Source of the DNA: JAIQFL01 sp035295745 | GTDB lineage: Bacteria > Acidobacteriota > Terriglobia > Bryobacterales > Bryobacteraceae | Reading direction: 5' to 3' | DNA: 64,000 nucleotides | NCBI GenBank assembly: GCA_035295745.1 | Contig: DATGIL010000049.1 | Span: forward strand, 4,613 to 68,612 | In this document: piece after piece, positions 61,977 through 64,000 of the stretch | How positions within the stretch are numbered: position 1 is the stretch's first letter | Layout of the letters: each line of letters opens with the position of its first letter | The notes under the pieces: model-generated | What the model was told of the DNA's origin: nothing | Databases searched by the model: none | The model's input: the letters and a program-made list of their open reading frames with translations, nothing else | Made by a program: the position numbers and the translations under genes

Positions 61977-62372
61977 TTAGCGGTCACCAGAAAACGTAGA
62001 TTTTTGGACTTTGGCCGGGCCGGAGGTATTGCCGACATGGCAGAGCTTAAGGCGCAGGTATTGGAGATAGCCGCTGGGAGCAGGGTGGTCCAGCAGTTCT
62101 TCAATGACGGGTTGGAAGTAGGCCAGTGAACGAACTCGTGGAAGTGGCTGCACGTCGGTAGGTCGGACCGTACGACGCAGGCAGGCCAGCAAGAGCGCGG
62201 TCTCAACCACTTCGAGGGGAACACCGCGCTCAAACCAGGTGCGAGCCTGGCGTTGGTCGGGAACGCTGGCGCGCAACGGTGTATCAGGTAGGTCTACGTA
62301 GAGAGTCAACACGGCGCTGACGTAAAGGGTGAGATTGGAGTTGGGCTCCAGAATTGAGGATGCGGGAGTCAT
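61977..62372 (-). CDS. IstB-linked protein of unknown function
   Basis: 131 residues. Its ATG overlaps the IstB fragment's stop by four bases (ATGA), so the two were one operon. The central part (RQARTWFERGVPLEVVETAL, LACLRRTVRPTDVQPLPRVR) and RSLAYFQPVIEELLDHPAPS-GYLQYLRLKL resemble helical proteins encoded beside IstB/DnaC-like ATPases on acidobacterial elements, where they may help replication or transposition. The end of the frame overlaps the start region of the next frame. Confidence 0.55.
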   Translation of the reverse strand: MTPASSILEPNSNLTLYVSAVLTLYVDLPDTPLRASVPDQRQARTWFERGVPLEVVETALLLACLRRTVRPTDVQPLPRVRSLAYFQPVIEELLDHPAPSGYLQYLRLKLCHVGNTSGPAKVQKSTFSGDR

Positions 62373-62632
62373 TTCTTTTTCCGGCGCGCGGCGGTTTCCT
62401 GCTCGCTTTCGCGCATCCGATAACTGTCGCCTTCAATAGCGGTGACGTCAGCGTGATGGAGCAAACGATCCAGGAGCGTGACGATGCAGGTGGCGTTGGG
62501 AAAGACTTCGTTCCATTCTTTGAAAGGTCTGTTGGTGGTCAGAATGACTGGCTTGCGTTCATAACGCCGGTTGACGACTTCGTAGAGCAGATCGGCGGCC
62601 TTGTCATCGAAGGATAAATACCCGACTTCGTC
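62369..62632 (-). pseudogene. istB: C-terminal half of an IstB/DnaC-like helper ATPase
   Basis: The frame begins at the Walker B region, DEVGYLSFDDKAADLLYEVV, then NRRYERKPVILTTNRPFKEW (sensor 1), NEVFPNATCIVTLLDRLLHH and ADVTAIEGDSYRMRESEQE, the typical IS21 IstB C-terminus. The N-terminal half with Walker A is absent, cut exactly where a perfect 30-bp palindrome starts (62631). Non-functional alone. Confidence 0.75.
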
Positions 62633-62660
62633 ACAAAATGTTGAGCTCAACATTTTGTGA
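62631..62660. repeat. perfect 30-bp palindrome at the istB break
   Basis: Half-site TCACAAAATGTTGAG is followed directly by its exact reverse complement, CTCAACATTTTGTGA, centred on the SacI-type GAGCTC. It lies at the point where istB is cut and about 140 bases before the recombinase gene, so it may be the end or recombination site of the element that interrupted istB. Confidence 0.75.
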
Positions 62661-62801
62661 CTAATGTGAAGTTGCCAGAAGTGTGGAGTTGACGCGCGAA
62701 AAGATTGGAAGGCCGGGTTTCCGGATTTCTCAGCTCCACATTTATAGCGATAGCATCGGAACGGCCGCCGTCCGGCGGCTAATCCCGTTATCGAGGCACC
62801 G

Positions 62802-63870
62802 ATGCTACGTTCCGCTTTTCCGAAGGCTCATCAGAAGTATTTCTCACTGCCGCTATTGGGGCCGGTTGCTGATGGTTTCGACGACTGGCTGGCCGCCAGT
62901 GGCTTCACTCCGGGGTCGCGCAAGCTGGCGATCAATCTACTGCCGGTCGCGGACAAGAAACTCCGCCGATGCGGCGTAGACGAGGTGGCGAAGCTCAACC
63001 ACGCCGTTCTCGACGACTGCTGCCAGGCACTGAAGAGGAAGTATCCCTGCCGTGCTGGAACCGTCCACACGCTGGAGCGATATCTGGTCGCGAAGGGCCT
63101 CATCGCGGATGGCCACCAGGCAGCGGCTCAGCCGTTGAGTCTGAGTGACGAGTATGCGGAGCATCTCCGCGAAGTTCGCGGATTCGCCGCTTCCACTATT
63201 TCGAGCCACCGACGTACAGCGCAAGGCTTTCTCCAGCATCTGGAAGAAGCAGGTACGGCCGTGGGTTGCGTTGCCGTCAGCAATGTCGAATCGTCCATCA
63301 CGCAGGCTGGAAACGGCTGAGCCGGGGAAGTCTCCAGCACGATATTGCCGCGCTCCGAGGACTCCTCCGATTCCTCAGCATCGACGGCCGGGCGCCCGTC
63401 GGACTGGATCGCCAGATCGACACGCCGCGGCTGTACCGCTTGGAGCAACTCCCTCGCGCCCTCCCGTGGGAAATGGTCCGCACACTCCTACAATCCGTGG
63501 ACAGGACATCGGCCATGGGCCTGCGCGACTACGCGATGTTTCTGTTGATCGCCACCTACGGATTGCGTGCCAGCGAGATCGTTGCCATCAGTCTTGAGGA
63601 CATCCATTGGAGGCAACGTGTCCTGCGCATCCATCAACGGAAGACCTCCTCGCCTTTGGAACTGCCGCTCACCAACGAGGTACTCGCCGCGCTGGTGAAG
63701 CATCTGAAGCGAACCCCGCCGCCAGCACCGTATCGCAGAATCTTTCTGCGGATGCGCGCTCCCATGGGTATATTGAAACCCACTGCGGTCACGGAAGCCT
63801 TTCAAGCCCTGGTTCGCAAGAGTGGGCTCAGCATTCCCTACCAGGGCCCACATTGTCTGAGGCACTATGC
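62802..63870 (+). pseudogene. tyrosine recombinase (phage-type integrase), frameshifted and truncated
   Basis: Frame one from ATG 62802 reads MLRSAFPKAHQKYFSLPLLG, GFDDWLAASGFTPGSRKLAI, LSDEYAEHLREVRGFAASTI (SAM-like core-binding domain) and stops at TGA 63320. One missing base near 63310 restores homology in another frame: RLSRGSLQHDIAALRGLLRF, MGLRDYAMFLLIATYGLRAS (first catalytic Arg in GLRASEI), QRKTSSPLELPL (Lys), GPHCLRHYA (H-x-x-R). The frame then enters unrelated sequence near 63870 and lacks the catalytic Tyr. It belongs to the integrase family found on acidobacterial elements. Inactive as it stands. Confidence 0.85.
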
Positions 63871-64000
63871 TGGGTTCCGGACTATTCCGGGTGAGTTGAA
63901 GTATGTGTGGGCGAAAGGCCCGTCAATGCTGAGGAGGAGCGCGTTCGCTGGTAGAATTACCCGGCATAGTCCTGGTCATAGGTTTTGGAGAAAGGCGAGC
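63871..64000. other. sequence beyond the recombinase break
   Basis: The recombinase frame stays open to the right edge, but the translated sequence (for example FRTIPGELKYVWAKGPSMLR) no longer resembles an integrase C-terminus, so a second junction lies near 63870. Nothing else is recognised here. Confidence 0.3.

Overview
The window reads as chromosomal DNA of a soil Acidobacteriota bacterium, most likely of the Solibacter/Bryobacter type. This is inferred from family content: two ADOP-type (acidobacterial duplicated orphan permease) MacB/FtsX proteins, a TIGR03435-type secreted soil protein, a very large Oar-like TonB-dependent receptor with an N-terminal carboxypeptidase-regulatory domain, many secreted beta-propeller proteins, and GC-rich coding sequence.

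Layout. 0-13 kb: two coupled NHL propeller genes (the first runs off the left edge), a DinB-fold protein divergent from a WYL regulator, a large TonB-type receptor, an ADOP permease, a PLC-like phosphodiesterase, an Asp-box propeller, ygfZ and a CopD-like membrane protein. 13-25 kb: a glyoxalase-II-like hydrolase with acetyl-CoA synthetase, an O-methyltransferase, a fused homocysteine methyltransferase/MTHFR with a YrdC-type protein, then a sigma / anti-sigma / ADOP run, a secreted protein and a TIGR03435 protein. 25-37 kb: a PIN toxin-antitoxin pair followed by two divergent signalling blocks. The leftward block is binding protein, hybrid kinase, amidase, kinase, regulator; the rightward block is receiver-phosphatase, single receiver, and a kinase with two H-boxes. 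37-41 kb: a second ECF sigma / zinc anti-sigma / Ser-Thr kinase module. 41-44 kb: decayed mobile DNA, small NTF2-like proteins and tyrS. 44-58 kb: an S53 peptidase, an ArsA-type ATPase with a small partner, a TonB receptor facing a porin, sugar-type enzymes, a membrane-anchored JAMM-domain protein and an NlpC-like protein.

58-64 kb looks like an integrated element. A 51-base 3' half of a tRNA-Val(GAC) gene lies at 59560-59610. To its right are unrecognised small genes, a broken IstB helper ATPase, a perfect 30-bp palindrome at the break, and a frameshifted tyrosine recombinase. The orientation of the tRNA half predicts that the element continues beyond the right edge and ends at an intact tRNA-Val.

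Dispersed structure. Two copies of a fixed 41-base double-hairpin module (9572-9612 and 15659-15699) keep a conserved inner core while their outer stem pairs co-vary. A second hairpin family with a GACTC centre occurs twice at 23.4 kb. These are the most repeat-like unexplained signals; the JAMM protein and the two-H-box kinase are the most unusual proteins.
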